From an uncultured Agathobacter sp. (GTDB lineage: Bacteria; Bacillota; Clostridia; Lachnospirales; Lachnospiraceae): a stretch of 64,000 nucleotides of DNA. Under the pieces are notes generated by a model. The model was not told the DNA's origin. It was given only the letters and a program-made list of their open reading frames with translations, and did not search any database. Shown one piece after another: positions 19,922-28,762 of the stretch. The stretch's first letter is position 1. Each line of letters opens with the position of its first letter. The DNA lies in the NCBI GenBank assembly GCA_944381555.1, contig CALWLL010000056.1, positions 1 to 64,000 of the forward strand. The letters run 5' to 3'. The position numbers and the translations under genes were made by a program.

Positions 19922-20290
19922 TCAACTGGAATAACTCTCAAGAAAATCGTAAAGCTCTTCTTCTGTTTTAAAATAAATCCCGCTTTCTAACTCCTGTTGG
20001 AGTTCTTCCGGCAAAAACTCTACTTCGATACCTGTTTCCATATATAATGTCTGTGTTTTTACATCATAAACCGATATTCTTCCATTATCATTTTTGGCAT
20101 AAAAATAATAAGTGGAATACTCATTGCTGCTAGTAAGAGACTGGGTATTGTTTTCGGTAGAGTTCTCGATTGGTGCTGTTGTATCATCTGTTTGATTTCT
20201 GCCGTTTTCATTATTAAATTTGATGTAAAGCAATGTTAATACGATTACAATAATCGCTAAAAAAATGCAGATACTCATTTGACGTTTCAT
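19922..20290 (-). CDS. small membrane-anchored protein, possibly BofC C-terminal-like
   Basis: A 122-residue protein with a short basic start, one membrane helix (about 5-22), an Asn/Thr/Ser-rich linker and a compact domain of about 65 residues outside the membrane. That domain (GRISVYDVKTQTLY, then LPEELQQELESGIYF, then an acidic tail) recalls the C-terminal domain of BofC, a forespore checkpoint protein; this comparison is from memory and is uncertain. The ATG at 20290 is chosen because GGGGTGA lies five bases before it. It stands between a flavoprotein gene and the flippase gene. Confidence 0.62.
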   Translation of the reverse strand: MKRQMSICIFLAIIVIVLTLLYIKFNNENGRNQTDDTTAPIENSTENNTQSLTSSNEYSTYYFYAKNDNGRISVYDVKTQTLYMETGIEVEFLPEELQQELESGIYFKTEEELYDFLESYSS

Positions 20291-20337
20291 ATTTATCACC
20301 CCAAATAAGTATCTGCATATTTTTTAATTTTATTCTG

Positions 20338-21999
20338 CTATTTTAATAAATGTAGTTTTTTTGCCGCCTTTACTAACAGACGTCCCTTTGGAAACTTAAG
20401 AATTTCACTCTCTGACAAACCTTTAAACAAAAGCAATGTTACACCGTATACCAGCACCGCAATGATAAATGCAATAATCAGACTGATAACGTTGCTCTTA
20501 CACAAAGCATACAATCCCTGATATACAAAATAAGTAATCACACCCATAATCGCAGAACAAACAGCCGGAATAACGAAGGTTTTCTTAATTTCCTGACGAT
20601 AGCCGGTATGCCGCGCAATATCTATGGAATTTAAGACGCATACTAAAAATGCAAAGAATGCATTTGCAATTACTACTGCATAAATATTCAAACGGAAAAA
20701 CAGCATCAGCGCTATAAGCACAACAATATGTGCCACTAATGCAATTGCAGCATTTTTAACCGGTACCCGCAAACGGTCAATTCCCTGCAGCAAGCCGTTC
20801 GATAAGGTCGACATTGAATAAAAAACGACTGCAACAGAACCAAGCACCATCATAGATGTCGCCAGATCCAATGTTTCTATCGTTCCGTGAAATAGAAGCA
20901 TAAATATTGGCCGCGCCAAAACAGCCAGTCCTACAGCGCAAGGCAGTGCTATTACCATGATAAAACGCATTGCCGCATTGATTTGATTGCATACACTCTC
21001 ATTGTCCCCATCTGCATAAGAGGCGGATAAGGCAGGTACGCTTGAAGCGGCCATAGCAGATGCAATCGATATCGGGACATTGATTAAAACCTTATATTTC
21101 CCGGAGAATACTCCCCACCATACATCGATTTCTTCTGTAGCTGCACCCTGCAAAACGGCAATGTTTTTGAATAATCCCTGGTCAATAATACCGCTGATAT
21201 TGTAAATCGTTGTGCTTAACAATACCGGAATAATCGTAATAATAAGAATCTTCATGGTATAGGCAAAGGAATCCACTTTTACATTGCGTTCCCGTTTCAT
21301 TTTTTTCTTGAACACGTGCATATATACAAAGAAAACCAGCAGCATGAAAAGGAGAGCCGATACTGCCCCAAGATTGGTACCTAAGGTTCCTCCTGCCGCA
21401 CCATAAGCTGCTCCGTATTTTTCCGGATCGCCTAACACCTCTCCGACTTTGCTTCCGTACTGGAATAATACATATGCAGCCCATACGCTGACAATGGCGT
21501 TTACAATCTGTTCAATAATCTGAGATACCGCACTTGGCATCATGCTTCCCATGCCTTGGAAAAATCCGCGCAAAACCCCTAGAATTGCAACAACAACCAA
21601 TACCGGAGCCAAAACCTTTAACGCAAAGACACTTAACGGGGTCTGAAGTGCTGTTGTAAAGAATTCAGCCCCCAAATATACAATTAAAGCAACCGCTGTC
21701 CCTGCAATTACTGCAAACAAAAGAGAACCTTTTAATACCTGATAAGCCTGTCTTCGTTTCCGTTTTGCCATTCTTGCGGAAACCAGCTTAGAAACAGCCA
21801 GAGGCAGACTATATGATGAAATAATCAGCATAATATTATAGATTTCAAATGCGCAGCTATAATAATTATTTCCGGTATCTCCTATAATATTTGTCATTGG
21901 CAAACGGTATAGAAGACCTATGATACGGCTGATAATGGATGCCGCTGCAAGAATCGACCCTTGTACTAAAAAATTCGAATCTCTTTTCGATGAGCCCAT
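20338..21999 (-). CDS. MOP-superfamily polysaccharide/lipid flippase (SpoVB/MurJ-like)
   Basis: A 553-residue polytopic membrane protein with about 14 hydrophobic helices and no soluble domain. The N-terminal stretch (LVQGSILAAASIISRIIGLLYRLPM) and the GLLQGIDRLRVPVKNA segment are typical of the SpoVB/YtgP branch of MOP exporters. Members move lipid-linked wall or cortex precursors across the membrane; which substrate this one uses cannot be told from sequence. It lies 24 bases after ybeY, where many Firmicutes carry dgkA and era instead. Confidence 0.85.
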   Translation of the reverse strand: MGSSKRDSNFLVQGSILAAASIISRIIGLLYRLPMTNIIGDTGNNYYSCAFEIYNIMLIISSYSLPLAVSKLVSARMAKRKRRQAYQVLKGSLLFAVIAGTAVALIVYLGAEFFTTALQTPLSVFALKVLAPVLVVVAILGVLRGFFQGMGSMMPSAVSQIIEQIVNAIVSVWAAYVLFQYGSKVGEVLGDPEKYGAAYGAAGGTLGTNLGAVSALLFMLLVFFVYMHVFKKKMKRERNVKVDSFAYTMKILIITIIPVLLSTTIYNISGIIDQGLFKNIAVLQGAATEEIDVWWGVFSGKYKVLINVPISIASAMAASSVPALSASYADGDNESVCNQINAAMRFIMVIALPCAVGLAVLARPIFMLLFHGTIETLDLATSMMVLGSVAVVFYSMSTLSNGLLQGIDRLRVPVKNAAIALVAHIVVLIALMLFFRLNIYAVVIANAFFAFLVCVLNSIDIARHTGYRQEIKKTFVIPAVCSAIMGVITYFVYQGLYALCKSNVISLIIAFIIAVLVYGVTLLLFKGLSESEILKFPKGRLLVKAAKKLHLLK

Positions 22000-22023
22000 A
22001 CACTAATTCCTTTTATCTAAAAT

Positions 22024-22521
22024 TTATCTTAAAATGTTCATTTGATTTAATATTTCTGTCTGCTTTTCTTCCATGACCTTAGCATCATTTTCGGTCATAT
22101 GGTCGTAACCAAACAAATGAAGCATACTGTGGGTGATTAAAAAAGCATATTCACGCTCTATGCTGTGACCATAGTTTTGGGCCTGCTCCAATACCTTGTC
22201 CACAGAAATTACAATATCTCCAAGCAGTGCTTCTCCTGTGTCCGGATTAAAATCATCACAATCTCCGGCATCGAGAAATGCGAAATTACCAGGCGTTTCA
22301 TACTCTAACATCGGAAAAGACAACACATCGGTCGGTCGGTCGGCCTGACGGAATTGTTTGTTGACAGCCCGGATTCCTTCGTTATCTGTCAGCGTTAAAT
22401 TTACTTCTGCTTCATATGGGAACGCCGCATAATCCAGACATTGGTTTACCACTTTCTGTGCAAGTCCTTTATAATCAAAAGTAAACGGTACGTTTACCTC
22501 TTCTTCCATAATAAAACTCAT
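22024..22521 (-). CDS. ybeY: endoribonuclease / rRNA maturation factor YbeY
   Basis: A metal-dependent RNase needed for 16S rRNA 3-prime maturation and ribosome quality control. The zinc motif HSMLHLFGYDH supplies His131, His135 and His141 in the canonical HxxxHxxGxDH spacing, preceded by DVLSFPM and GDIVIS blocks. Length is 165 residues. The ATG overlaps the stop of the HD-domain gene (ATGA), with AGGGAGG upstream, so translation is probably coupled. phoH lies two genes upstream, the usual arrangement. Confidence 0.95.
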   Translation of the reverse strand: MSFIMEEEVNVPFTFDYKGLAQKVVNQCLDYAAFPYEAEVNLTLTDNEGIRAVNKQFRQADRPTDVLSFPMLEYETPGNFAFLDAGDCDDFNPDTGEALLGDIVISVDKVLEQAQNYGHSIEREYAFLITHSMLHLFGYDHMTENDAKVMEEKQTEILNQMNILR

Positions 22522-23702
22522 GATAACAATTCCTCCCTTGCCAACAATTCCCGTATTTTAATAAATGCATTGATGCTTAGCCCCGATTTATCATATAATC
22601 CTGAACTGGAGAATTCATTTAAAGTCTGATGAACCAAAATCTCCCGATTCCAACGGCTGCTTTTAACCTGCTGTTCCAGAAGCTCCACCTTAATGAGGAC
22701 TCCGTCAATAATATGCACCAGCGCTGATTCCGGTGTGGACGGAAGACTTTTTTCACCATTATATTCTTTTAAAATTTGAATCAATTCTTCAGGAAAGCAT
22801 AATTCATCTGCTTTTTTTACGCCATTCTCTACAAAAGGCTCTCCTTCCATACGTCCTAACCGGTAGTAAAATCCTGCCGCAGCAGCCAAATCTGCCTTTA
22901 AGCCAAGCATTCGTGCATACTTGTATGCAAGGTCTGACACCTTTCTTGCATGAAGGTATTCCGTCATGGAATAATTTTTGATTTCCCTTACCTGGCTGTA
23001 ATCATCTGCAAGAATATTCACATAGCTGTATGTTATTTCCTGTTCTGTTTTCTCTTTATTTTTAGGATAAACAAAAATGGCGTAAATTGCAGTAAGGATG
23101 CCGTTTAATACAGCGTAGCCTAATTGTACAGGCGTAATGCCCTCGTTTGTCCAATAACAGAATATACTTGGAAATAAAACATTCAGGCATAAAAACAGAA
23201 ACCCAATCATTACACGGTATTCCTGCTGCCGCAGCGCCTTTGCAAGTGTGCCTCCAATAGTACTCAATAGGATGTATGCCAGTAGCTCATGAAAACTTCC
23301 CCCTGTGGTCATAGCAAGAAGCACGTTTAAAAATAAACCTGTCACAATTCCTATCGTTTCGTTACTAAATGCCACCATAATCATCGGAAAAAGCATAACC
23401 GGCCGGAAAAACTCCGGCATGAAGGAAATAGCCAGCATAATAATACAACAAAGAAAGAAGCCTTCTGCGATTCTCTGGTAGCTGGTCTGTATGTTATTGG
23501 ATATCATATTTCTTCTGCGTTCATATGCCATTTCAAAAAATATGACCGGCATCACGCCTAAGATAACAGCTATAACACAAAAAACTTCATCAAACCGAAA
23601 ATCATTTATTAAACATAGTATACCAGAAGCAATTATTGCTGAAAAAAGAATCGCCATGCATGACAGCACACGATATGTGTTTATCTTTTCCTGTACCTTC
23701 AT
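22518..23702 (-). CDS. PgpH/YqfF-like membrane protein with a shortened N-terminus and degenerate HD motif
   Basis: This gene takes the place of the 7TM-HD c-di-AMP phosphodiesterase (PgpH/YqfF) between phoH and ybeY. The 394-residue product has six or seven membrane helices (about 13-212) and a C-terminal HD-fold domain (about 225-390), but lacks the large extracellular 7TMR-HDED domain of PgpH. The first metal histidine is kept (His251, HARKVSDL), while the HD dyad expected in a YYHDIGK context reads YYRLGR, so His and Asp become Tyr280 and Arg281. Catalysis is therefore doubtful; a sensor or structural role is possible. It overlaps both phoH and ybeY by four bases. Confidence 0.82.
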   Translation of the reverse strand: MKVQEKINTYRVLSCMAILFSAIIASGILCLINDFRFDEVFCVIAVILGVMPVIFFEMAYERRRNMISNNIQTSYQRIAEGFFLCCIIMLAISFMPEFFRPVMLFPMIMVAFSNETIGIVTGLFLNVLLAMTTGGSFHELLAYILLSTIGGTLAKALRQQEYRVMIGFLFLCLNVLFPSIFCYWTNEGITPVQLGYAVLNGILTAIYAIFVYPKNKEKTEQEITYSYVNILADDYSQVREIKNYSMTEYLHARKVSDLAYKYARMLGLKADLAAAAGFYYRLGRMEGEPFVENGVKKADELCFPEELIQILKEYNGEKSLPSTPESALVHIIDGVLIKVELLEQQVKSSRWNREILVHQTLNEFSSSGLYDKSGLSINAFIKIRELLAREELLS

Positions 23703-24691
23703 CGTTTCTCCTGTCTTGTCTTTTTGGCTTTTGTACTCTTCTTTTCGTAATCATCATATGCCTGAACAATTTTTTGTACCAGAGGATGTCTTACAACATC
23801 CTGATTGGTCAGACGGCAAATGCCGATTTCATCAATATTCTTTAATACATTTAACGCAACATCCAAACCGGACTTTGTACCAGGTGCAAGGTCCTTCTGC
23901 GTGGCGTCACCGGTAACGACTACCTTAGAGCCAAAGCCAATACGGGTTAAAAACATCTTCATCTGTGCAGGGGTGGTGTTCTGGGCTTCATCAAGGATAA
24001 TAAATGCGTTATCCAGAGTTCTGCCTCTCATATATGCAAGAGGCGCAACCTCAATTAACCCTTTTTCCATGTTCTTCTGGAAACTCTCCGCACCCATGAT
24101 CTGATACAAGGCGTCGTATAAAGGACGAAGATACGGGTCTACCTTGCTCTGTAAGTCCCCCGGAAGAAAACCTAATTTTTCGCCGGCCTCGATTGCGGGT
24201 CTTGTAAGAATGATTCTGCCTACCTCTTCATTTTTAAATGCAGTAATTGCCATAGCCATCGCAAGATAGGTTTTTCCGGTGCCGGCCGGCCCCATGCCAA
24301 ATACAATCATTTTCTTACGGATAGCATCAATATACGCTTTTTGTCCAAGTGTTTTGGGTCTGATTGGCTTTCCGTTTGTTGTATGGCAGATAAGCTCCTT
24401 ATCCATATCAATCATACATCTGCCTTTATTCTCGGCTACAAGGGTTAGTCCATAATTTACATTCTGTGCAGAAATAATATTCCCGCGCTCTGCAAGTTCA
24501 TTGAGCAAAGTAAACAGTTCTACCGCATCCGCAGTACTCTGCTCACTTCCAATGATTTTAATCGAATCATCCCTCGCCACAACCGTGATGCCAAGAGAAC
24601 GTTCTATTTTTTTTATATGAACATCAAATTCCCCGAATATATTTGTAATATTTTTTGCTGGTATTTGAATTATCTTTTCATTCAAGCTCAT
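23699..24691 (-). CDS. phoH: PhoH-family ATPase
   Basis: A RecA-like ATPase, probably acting on RNA with YbeY. The N-terminal 100 residues form a KH-like region, followed by Walker A GPAGTGKT (134-141), the RPAIEAGEKLGFLPGD block and FIILDEAQNTTP (Walker B). The basic tail (KKSTKAKKTRQEKR) could bind RNA. Length of 330 residues is normal. The gene overlaps yqfD by 14 bases upstream and the HD gene by four bases downstream, in one tightly packed transcript. Confidence 0.94.
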   Translation of the reverse strand: MSLNEKIIQIPAKNITNIFGEFDVHIKKIERSLGITVVARDDSIKIIGSEQSTADAVELFTLLNELAERGNIISAQNVNYGLTLVAENKGRCMIDMDKELICHTTNGKPIRPKTLGQKAYIDAIRKKMIVFGMGPAGTGKTYLAMAMAITAFKNEEVGRIILTRPAIEAGEKLGFLPGDLQSKVDPYLRPLYDALYQIMGAESFQKNMEKGLIEVAPLAYMRGRTLDNAFIILDEAQNTTPAQMKMFLTRIGFGSKVVVTGDATQKDLAPGTKSGLDVALNVLKNIDEIGICRLTNQDVVRHPLVQKIVQAYDDYEKKSTKAKKTRQEKR

Positions 24692-25718
24692 ATTCCGTAA
24701 CTTCCTCCACGCGTATATTTATTCCAATCTCCTCACGCGTCAAAATGTTTCCGCGAAAAGCGATACTTTTCTCATTCTTATCTATCATAACACTTTTATC
24801 AAGAATTATAACCCCATTTTCTTCTAAATTTTCAAGAAAACGGTTCATTTTAATAATTCCTGTGTAATACAGCCTCTTATCAGAATAGGTATCTGCGATT
24901 TTCATTGCCATAATTTCTATTTCCGTAAGGGGTTCCATATAAAAATACGTCACATTTCCCAGAATCTCTGCTTCTGCCTTTAACTGTAATACATCCTTAA
25001 CCAGACCTGCATCATCAAGTATTTCACAACGCCCCTCTACTAAGGTTTCGCCTTTTTCTACAGACATTCCCTGTTGAACGACTGCGGTCCCTGTTCTTGT
25101 AACCATAGAATAAATATATGCATCTTTATTTGCTATCAGATCATACCGTTTTCCGTCTGCTGTATAGTCCTCATGTTCATCATATAAAGACTCCCGCACT
25201 TCTATAAATAAATTTGTCTGTTTCATATAGACCGATACCCAGCCAATATCTGAAAATGCTTCACGAATGTCATATTCAAGCTGCGCACAGTCAACCAGAC
25301 TGCTCTTTTGTCCTACTTCTATTTCATGTTCTTCCAGTAATTGCAGTAATTGCCGGTCAGAAATCCGCTCATTGCCTTCAATGCGTATATCCCATATAAA
25401 AGTACTGCTGTATATTGTCAGGCCGATGACTGCCAGCACAAATACCGGAAACCATTTGAGCCTCGGATGTCTGTGACACCAGAACGGAAAACCTCTTCTG
25501 GCGGTAATCCACATTTTAGTTTTAGTCTTTCTTAAAAACGGCTTTAAATAATAAAAATCTCTCAGTCTGAAAAGTACCCGGATATTGTGTTTTAAATCAT
25601 GCTTCACATTCCATAAACTAATTCCATTGCGGGAACAAAGATTTAGGAAACGGTTGACCTGCCGTCCGCTTAATCCCACCTGCACATATCCGAAAAACCA
25701 GCGAAATAATCTTCTCAT
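24678..25718 (-). CDS. yqfD: sporulation protein YqfD
   Basis: A mother-cell sporulation protein whose Bacillus homologue is under sigma E; it belongs to the SpoIV-like YqfD family. The product is a 346-residue bitopic protein: about 90 basic residues in the cytoplasm, one membrane helix at about 91-109, then an outer domain beginning IRIEGNERISDRQLL. Length and layout match the family. It follows yqfC by one base and overlaps phoH. Its presence supports a spore-forming host, although homologues persist in some non-sporing relatives. Confidence 0.9.
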   Translation of the reverse strand: MRRLFRWFFGYVQVGLSGRQVNRFLNLCSRNGISLWNVKHDLKHNIRVLFRLRDFYYLKPFLRKTKTKMWITARRGFPFWCHRHPRLKWFPVFVLAVIGLTIYSSTFIWDIRIEGNERISDRQLLQLLEEHEIEVGQKSSLVDCAQLEYDIREAFSDIGWVSVYMKQTNLFIEVRESLYDEHEDYTADGKRYDLIANKDAYIYSMVTRTGTAVVQQGMSVEKGETLVEGRCEILDDAGLVKDVLQLKAEAEILGNVTYFYMEPLTEIEIMAMKIADTYSDKRLYYTGIIKMNRFLENLEENGVIILDKSVMIDKNEKSIAFRGNILTREEIGINIRVEEVTEYELE

Positions 25719-25719
25719 A

Positions 25720-25995
25720 TCAGCAAAACTCCATAGAATGAATATACCCCTTAATCAACAATTCATCTTTGGAATACGTTTCAATAATAAGACCTCGTCC
25801 ATGTATATGAATCTGAAAAGGCTTTGCTAAAATAACAATCCCTTCCGTATCATATGACAGAATCCCTTTATGGTTTGATATATACAATTCCCTGTTTCCG
25901 GTAAAAGAAATGCACGGAAATCCAAGAAACAGATCCTGCGGCAAATCCAATGATTCAACTATTCTATTTATATTCTTTCCAATATGCTCATTCAT
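25720..25995 (-). CDS. yqfC: YabP/YqfC-family sporulation protein
   Basis: A 91-residue protein of the YabP/YqfC family, whose partner YqfD is encoded one base downstream. The pattern SLDLPQDLFLGFP, then LYISNHKGIL and a C-terminal LLIKGYI matches the family from end to end, so the ATG at 25995 is probably right even though no ribosome site precedes it. A sigma-E-like promoter lies so close to the ATG that a transcript from it would have almost no leader. It lies 48 bases after rlmH. Confidence 0.87.
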   Translation of the reverse strand: MNEHIGKNINRIVESLDLPQDLFLGFPCISFTGNRELYISNHKGILSYDTEGIVILAKPFQIHIHGRGLIIETYSKDELLIKGYIHSMEFC

Positions 25996-26000
25996 ACTAA

Positions 26001-26029
26001 ACTATATGAATGAAGACGCTGTTTTATTC
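26001..26029 (-). promoter_or_regulatory. candidate sigma-E promoter of yqfC-yqfD
   Basis: On the minus strand GAATAAA (26023-26029) and CATATAGT (26001-26008) are separated by 14 bases, close to the sigma-E pattern ATAww-N14-CATACAnT. The -10 element ends five bases before the yqfC ATG, so the start point would fall at or near the ATG. Confidence 0.45.
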
Positions 26030-26043
26030 TTCCGTTACACTGC

Positions 26044-26523
26044 TTATTTATGGTACGGTTCATGATTCATAATACGGTATGCCCTGTAGATTTGTTCCAT
26101 CAGAATCACACGCATTAACTGATGCGGAAACGTCATTTTAGAAAAACTCAGTTTATAATCCGCACGTTTTATCACATCATTTGCAAGCCCTAGTGAACCT
26201 CCAATCACAAAACAGATATGGCTGGTTCCTCCAATTCCAAGATTCTCCAGCATATCGGACAATTCTACCGAATCCACCTGTTTTCCGTCAATACAAAGAC
26301 AGATAACATAGGCATCCTCTTTGATATTTTTAAGCAAACGTTCCCCTTCTTTATCTTTGACCTGATTTATCTCCGCTTCTGATGCCTGCTCAGCAGTTTT
26401 TTCATCTGCCACTTCAAGAATCTCCAGTTTACAGTACCGGCTCAGCCTTTTGGCAAATTCCTCAATTGCATCTCTATAAAACTTTTCTTTTACTTTTCCT
26501 ACGCATACGATTGATATTTTCAT
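26044..26523 (-). CDS. rlmH: 23S rRNA (pseudouridine1915-N3)-methyltransferase RlmH
   Basis: A SPOUT methyltransferase that methylates pseudouridine 1915 in helix 69 of 23S rRNA. The 159-residue length, the [19 protein letters not shown] loop that forms the trefoil-knot cofactor site, and the C-terminal [22 protein letters not shown] segment are diagnostic. The product is cytoplasmic and dimeric in the family. It lies between the TPR protein gene and yqfC. Confidence 0.95.
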   Translation of the reverse strand: MKISIVCVGKVKEKFYRDAIEEFAKRLSRYCKLEILEVADEKTAEQASEAEINQVKDKEGERLLKNIKEDAYVICLCIDGKQVDSVELSDMLENLGIGGTSHICFVIGGSLGLANDVIKRADYKLSFSKMTFPHQLMRVILMEQIYRAYRIMNHEPYHK

Positions 26524-26559
26524 TTATGTTACTTTCTATTAAATTCCAAGACACTCACA

Positions 26560-26589
26560 AAAGAGGTTCTGAACATTCAGAACCTCTTT
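26560..26589 (-). terminator. rho-independent terminator after the TPR protein gene
   Basis: A perfect 13-base stem (AAAGAGGTTCTGA) closes on a four-base loop and is followed on the minus strand by TTTTG. It begins four bases past the stop of the gene at 26593-27882 and separates that gene from rlmH. Confidence 0.75.
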
Positions 26590-26592
26590 CCA

Positions 26593-27882
26593 CTACTGTA
26601 TATTATCTGTTGGCTCCCCAACATTTTCAGCATCAGCACCAGTTCCTGCATCCGGTTCTGTATCCGTTACTCCCGGAACAGGGATTCCTTCAACAGTACA
26701 TTCAAAAATACGTCTATACACAGCACTTGATAATCCGGTTGTATCATCAACAATAACCACAGAAAGCATATTGCTTCCTGATGGAATCAAAATTGGTTCT
26801 GTATATGCAAATCTTGTTGTTGAATCTTCTAATCTAGGGTCTGTTCTATCCCATGTATAATATGCAGTACAACCGGTTGGAACTAATATCTCAATATAAG
26901 TCTCTGCATCAAAGCTGCCGCCGTCCGGCTTTACAACCGGATCATCCGGAGCTTCAAATTCCAGATAGTAAGTCTCCTGAACTATATTGCTGTAAATGCC
27001 TTTTTCATTCTTTGCAACAGCTTTTAGCATAACCATACCGCTCTGGTTAATCTTAACCGCCCCGTCATAAAGGATTCCGTTTACTGTAGGGTCAGATCCA
27101 TCGATTGTATAATAGATTTCATAGTTTAGCTTTGATGAAATCATAACCTCTATCTCACCCTGATATGTGCCGCCTTCCAAATAGATTTTTGGATTTTCTA
27201 CGGCATAATCCTCGAAAAGAGCCATAATTCTGTCATCTGTTACACCTTCACGCAGCTCCATGATGGCATCTACATCCTGAATGGAGTTATAATACTGGAA
27301 TAACGCTTTATATGCAGTATAATTCTGATTATCCAGAGAAATAATCTCCTCATACATATCAATCATATCATCCGTCATACCCTTTTCCTGATATAACTGT
27401 GCCATAGAAAAACGTACATCCAAATCATTTGGTTTAAGTGCAAGCGCTTTTAAGTAGTATTCTTCTGCAATATTAAAATCACCTTTTTTTAGAGCTGCTT
27501 CTGCCTGCTTCACCTGATAATCATACGAAGATGCATTATTACGCGCAATCATATCATTTACTGCAAAAAATACTACAAAAAGAATAATACAAATAGCAAC
27601 AACGGAAACGATTACAATAATAAGCTGACGCTGTTTCTTCTTCTCGAGTTCTCTCTTCTTTTCTCTTTCCCGTTCTCTTTCCTTGCGTGCGCGAATACGT
27701 TCTGCCGCTTCTTTATCTACACTTTGCTGTGTCTTTTGTGCCTGATGCGATGTTTCCTCCATCAAAACATTGATATCATCATCAAATACATTATAGTCTG
27801 GAACTATTTGCAAAGATTTTCCACAAAATGGACAAGTTTTGTGCTCACCTATCACAGAAGCACCACAATTAAAACAATTCAT
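26593..27882 (-). CDS. membrane protein with zinc ribbon, TPR repeats and chitobiase-C-like domains
   Basis: A 429-residue multidomain protein of unknown role. An N-terminal zinc ribbon has two CxxC pairs (CFNC at 3-6 and CPFC at 17-20). A highly charged Arg/Lys/Glu helix (about 55-86) leads to one membrane helix (about 87-109). Two or three TPR motifs follow (about 120-215), then two beta domains with the CHB_HEX_C pattern (YYTIDGSDPTVNG and YYTWDRTDPR), and an acidic tail. The ribbon should lie in the cytoplasm and the rest outside. The start ATG has AAAGGTGG upstream. folD precedes it by 11 bases and a terminator follows it. Confidence 0.78.
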   Translation of the reverse strand: MNCFNCGASVIGEHKTCPFCGKSLQIVPDYNVFDDDINVLMEETSHQAQKTQQSVDKEAAERIRARKEREREREKKRELEKKKQRQLIIVIVSVVAICIILFVVFFAVNDMIARNNASSYDYQVKQAEAALKKGDFNIAEEYYLKALALKPNDLDVRFSMAQLYQEKGMTDDMIDMYEEIISLDNQNYTAYKALFQYYNSIQDVDAIMELREGVTDDRIMALFEDYAVENPKIYLEGGTYQGEIEVMISSKLNYEIYYTIDGSDPTVNGILYDGAVKINQSGMVMLKAVAKNEKGIYSNIVQETYYLEFEAPDDPVVKPDGGSFDAETYIEILVPTGCTAYYTWDRTDPRLEDSTTRFAYTEPILIPSGSNMLSVVIVDDTTGLSSAVYRRIFECTVEGIPVPGVTDTEPDAGTGADAENVGEPTDNIQ

Positions 27883-27893
27883 AAAACCACCTT

Positions 27894-28739
27894 TTAAGAA
27901 TAATCCTTCATTGCATCAATACAATTTTTCATTAACATACAAATTGTCATTGGACCCACTCCGCCGGGTACAGGTGTTATTGCAGAACAAACCGGCTCTA
28001 CATCCTTATAATCGACATCCCCGCATAACTTGTTTGATGCATCCCGGTGAATACCTACATCAATTACAACAGCGCCTTCTTTGATATAATCTCTTGTAAT
28101 ATACTTAGGCTTTCCCATTGCAACAATAAGTATGTCCGCCTGTCTGCAGATATTTTGTAAGTCCTTTGTCTTGGAATGACATACGGTTACGGTAGCATTC
28201 TCACGAAGCATAAGCATTGCCATAGGTTTTCCTACAATATTGCTCCTGCCGATAATAACACAATGCCTGCCTTCTATTTCAACATCCGAACGCTTTAACA
28301 ATTCAATTATTCCAGCCGGAGTACATGATACAAATCCCTGTTCTCCAATCATAAGCGCCCCCACGTTCTGTGGATGGAAACCATCCACGTCTTTTTGCGG
28401 GGATATACGGTTAATGACTCTCTTTTCATTGATATGCTTTGGCAGAGGAAGCTGGCATAAAATACCATGTACCCCAGCGTCATTGTTCAGTTCATCAATT
28501 AACTCCAGTAACTGCTGTTCCGGTGTTTCTTCCGGCAGTTCATAGGATCTGGAACTAATCCCAATATATTCGCAGGCTTTCTTCTTATTAGCAACATATA
28601 CTGATGATGCCGGATCGTTCCCTACCTGAATAACCACAAGAGTACACTTTTTTCCCTTACTTTGCAAGTCCTGTACCTGCAATCTTAATTCATTTTTAAT
28701 AATTTGAGAAATTACTTTTCCATCAATTATCTGTGCCAC
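27894..28739 (-). CDS. folD: bifunctional methylenetetrahydrofolate dehydrogenase / methenyltetrahydrofolate cyclohydrolase
   Basis: Interconverts methylene-, methenyl- and 10-formyl-tetrahydrofolate. The catalytic lysine lies in YVANKKKAC (about 48-56), followed by GILCQLPLPKHI and the QKDVDGFH substrate loop; the Rossmann part has GRSNIVGKPM, and the C-terminus has the PVPGGVGPMT signature. At 281 residues it is full length. Translation starts at GTG 28739 with AAAGGTG eight bases upstream. It lies 23 bases after fhs, the next enzyme of the one-carbon route. Confidence 0.96.
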   Translation of the reverse strand: MAQIIDGKVISQIIKNELRLQVQDLQSKGKKCTLVVIQVGNDPASSVYVANKKKACEYIGISSRSYELPEETPEQQLLELIDELNNDAGVHGILCQLPLPKHINEKRVINRISPQKDVDGFHPQNVGALMIGEQGFVSCTPAGIIELLKRSDVEIEGRHCVIIGRSNIVGKPMAMLMLRENATVTVCHSKTKDLQNICRQADILIVAMGKPKYITRDYIKEGAVVIDVGIHRDASNKLCGDVDYKDVEPVCSAITPVPGGVGPMTICMLMKNCIDAMKDYS

Positions 28740-28762
28740 AAAATCAACACCTTTCTTATTTA

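Noticed and set aside
19922..20290. Reading the small anchored protein firmly as BofC
   Set aside because: Only the C-terminal part resembles the BofC domain from memory; without a profile search the name would overstate the evidence.
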